From positions 4,836,001 to 4,900,000 of the forward strand of contig NZ_CP127295.1 in the NCBI RefSeq assembly GCF_030285665.1: a stretch of DNA of 64,000 nt, read 5' to 3'. The position numbers and the translations under genes were made by a program. Positions 63,954 to 64,000 of the stretch are shown in pieces. The notes under the pieces were generated by a model that was not told where the DNA came from, did no database searches, and saw only the letters and a list, made by a program, of their open reading frames with translations. The first letter of the stretch is position 1. Every line of letters starts with the position of its first letter. The DNA is from Amycolatopsis mongoliensis (lineage in GTDB: Bacteria; Actinomycetota; Actinomycetes; Mycobacteriales; Pseudonocardiaceae).

Positions 63954-64000
63954 TCAGGGCCGCCGGTCGCGGCGGACCAGGGCGAGCGCCGGGACGATCA
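63954..64000 (-). CDS. possible C-terminus of a gene entering from the right
   Basis: On the minus strand an open frame runs from the window edge to a TGA at 63954-63956 and encodes IVPALALVRRDRRP-stop. The hydrophobic stretch followed by a basic tail looks like the C-terminus of a membrane protein. Too short to identify, and chance is possible. Confidence 0.35.
   Translation of the reverse strand, partial: IVPALALVRRDRRP

Overview
The window is about 72% GC, with dense operons, frequent GTG/TTG starts and many 4-base stop/start overlaps, as in a filamentous actinomycete. The protein set points to the Pseudonocardiaceae, most like Amycolatopsis: a cell-wall arabinosyltransferase of the Emb family, a fused CobI-CobJ, a fused ChlI-ChlD cobalt chelatase subunit, paired P450-ferredoxin genes and a PIG-L deacetylase. 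The genus is inferred from protein character only. I see no rRNA, tRNA, CRISPR array, insertion sequence or prophage.

Bases 1-23350 hold most of the aerobic cobalamin pathway. On the plus strand are cobH (cut by the window edge), cobIJ and a GNAT gene. On the minus strand, cobL and then a tightly coupled cobM, Gfo/Idh oxidoreductase, cobK, bluB and an Emb-type arabinosyltransferase. On the plus strand again, ChlID-type chelatase, cobO, cobB and cobC. After a VOC/WYL pair come cobS-cobT-cobU (minus) and cobD-cobQ (plus), covering the aminopropanol, dimethylbenzimidazole and nucleotide-loop steps. The block ends with cbtA/cbtB, a predicted cobalt importer preceded by a clear cobalamin riboswitch. 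cobG/cobN-type genes are not in view and probably lie to the left.

Bases 23396-31200 carry a ROK kinase, a DeoR regulator, a DyP peroxidase, a lipoprotein with a small membrane protein, a TetR regulator with two palindromic operators and its divergent NAD-dependent reductase, then gltD-gltB to 35790. Next come an IMPACT-family gene, a secreted GH92 mannosidase behind two LacI-type operators, a GNAT gene, a small Cys-rich protein, an Lrp regulator with an amino-acid dehydrogenase, and a complete five-gene branched-chain amino-acid ABC transporter (42599-47531).

The right third has a PHP phosphoesterase, a two-component system, a very large FAD/Fe-S oxidoreductase, an APH-like protein with an altered catalytic motif, two divergent P450-ferredoxin units with PadR and TetR regulators, mtnA, a RidA protein, PIG-L deacetylase, DinB, an Fpg/Nei glycosylase, and at the edge a divergent pair: an HTH protein of unknown C-terminal domain and a stand-alone nucleotide-cyclase-like protein.

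Most unusual are (i) three intergenic 44-bp hairpins with one architecture (9-nt constant, 8-nt variable, 4-nt constant, 2-nt loop), two of which supply the stop codon of the neighbouring gene; (ii) the HTH/cyclase-like pair at 62033-63941; (iii) the P450 island with visible promoter and operators; (iv) four 30-bp repeats between cobT and cobS.
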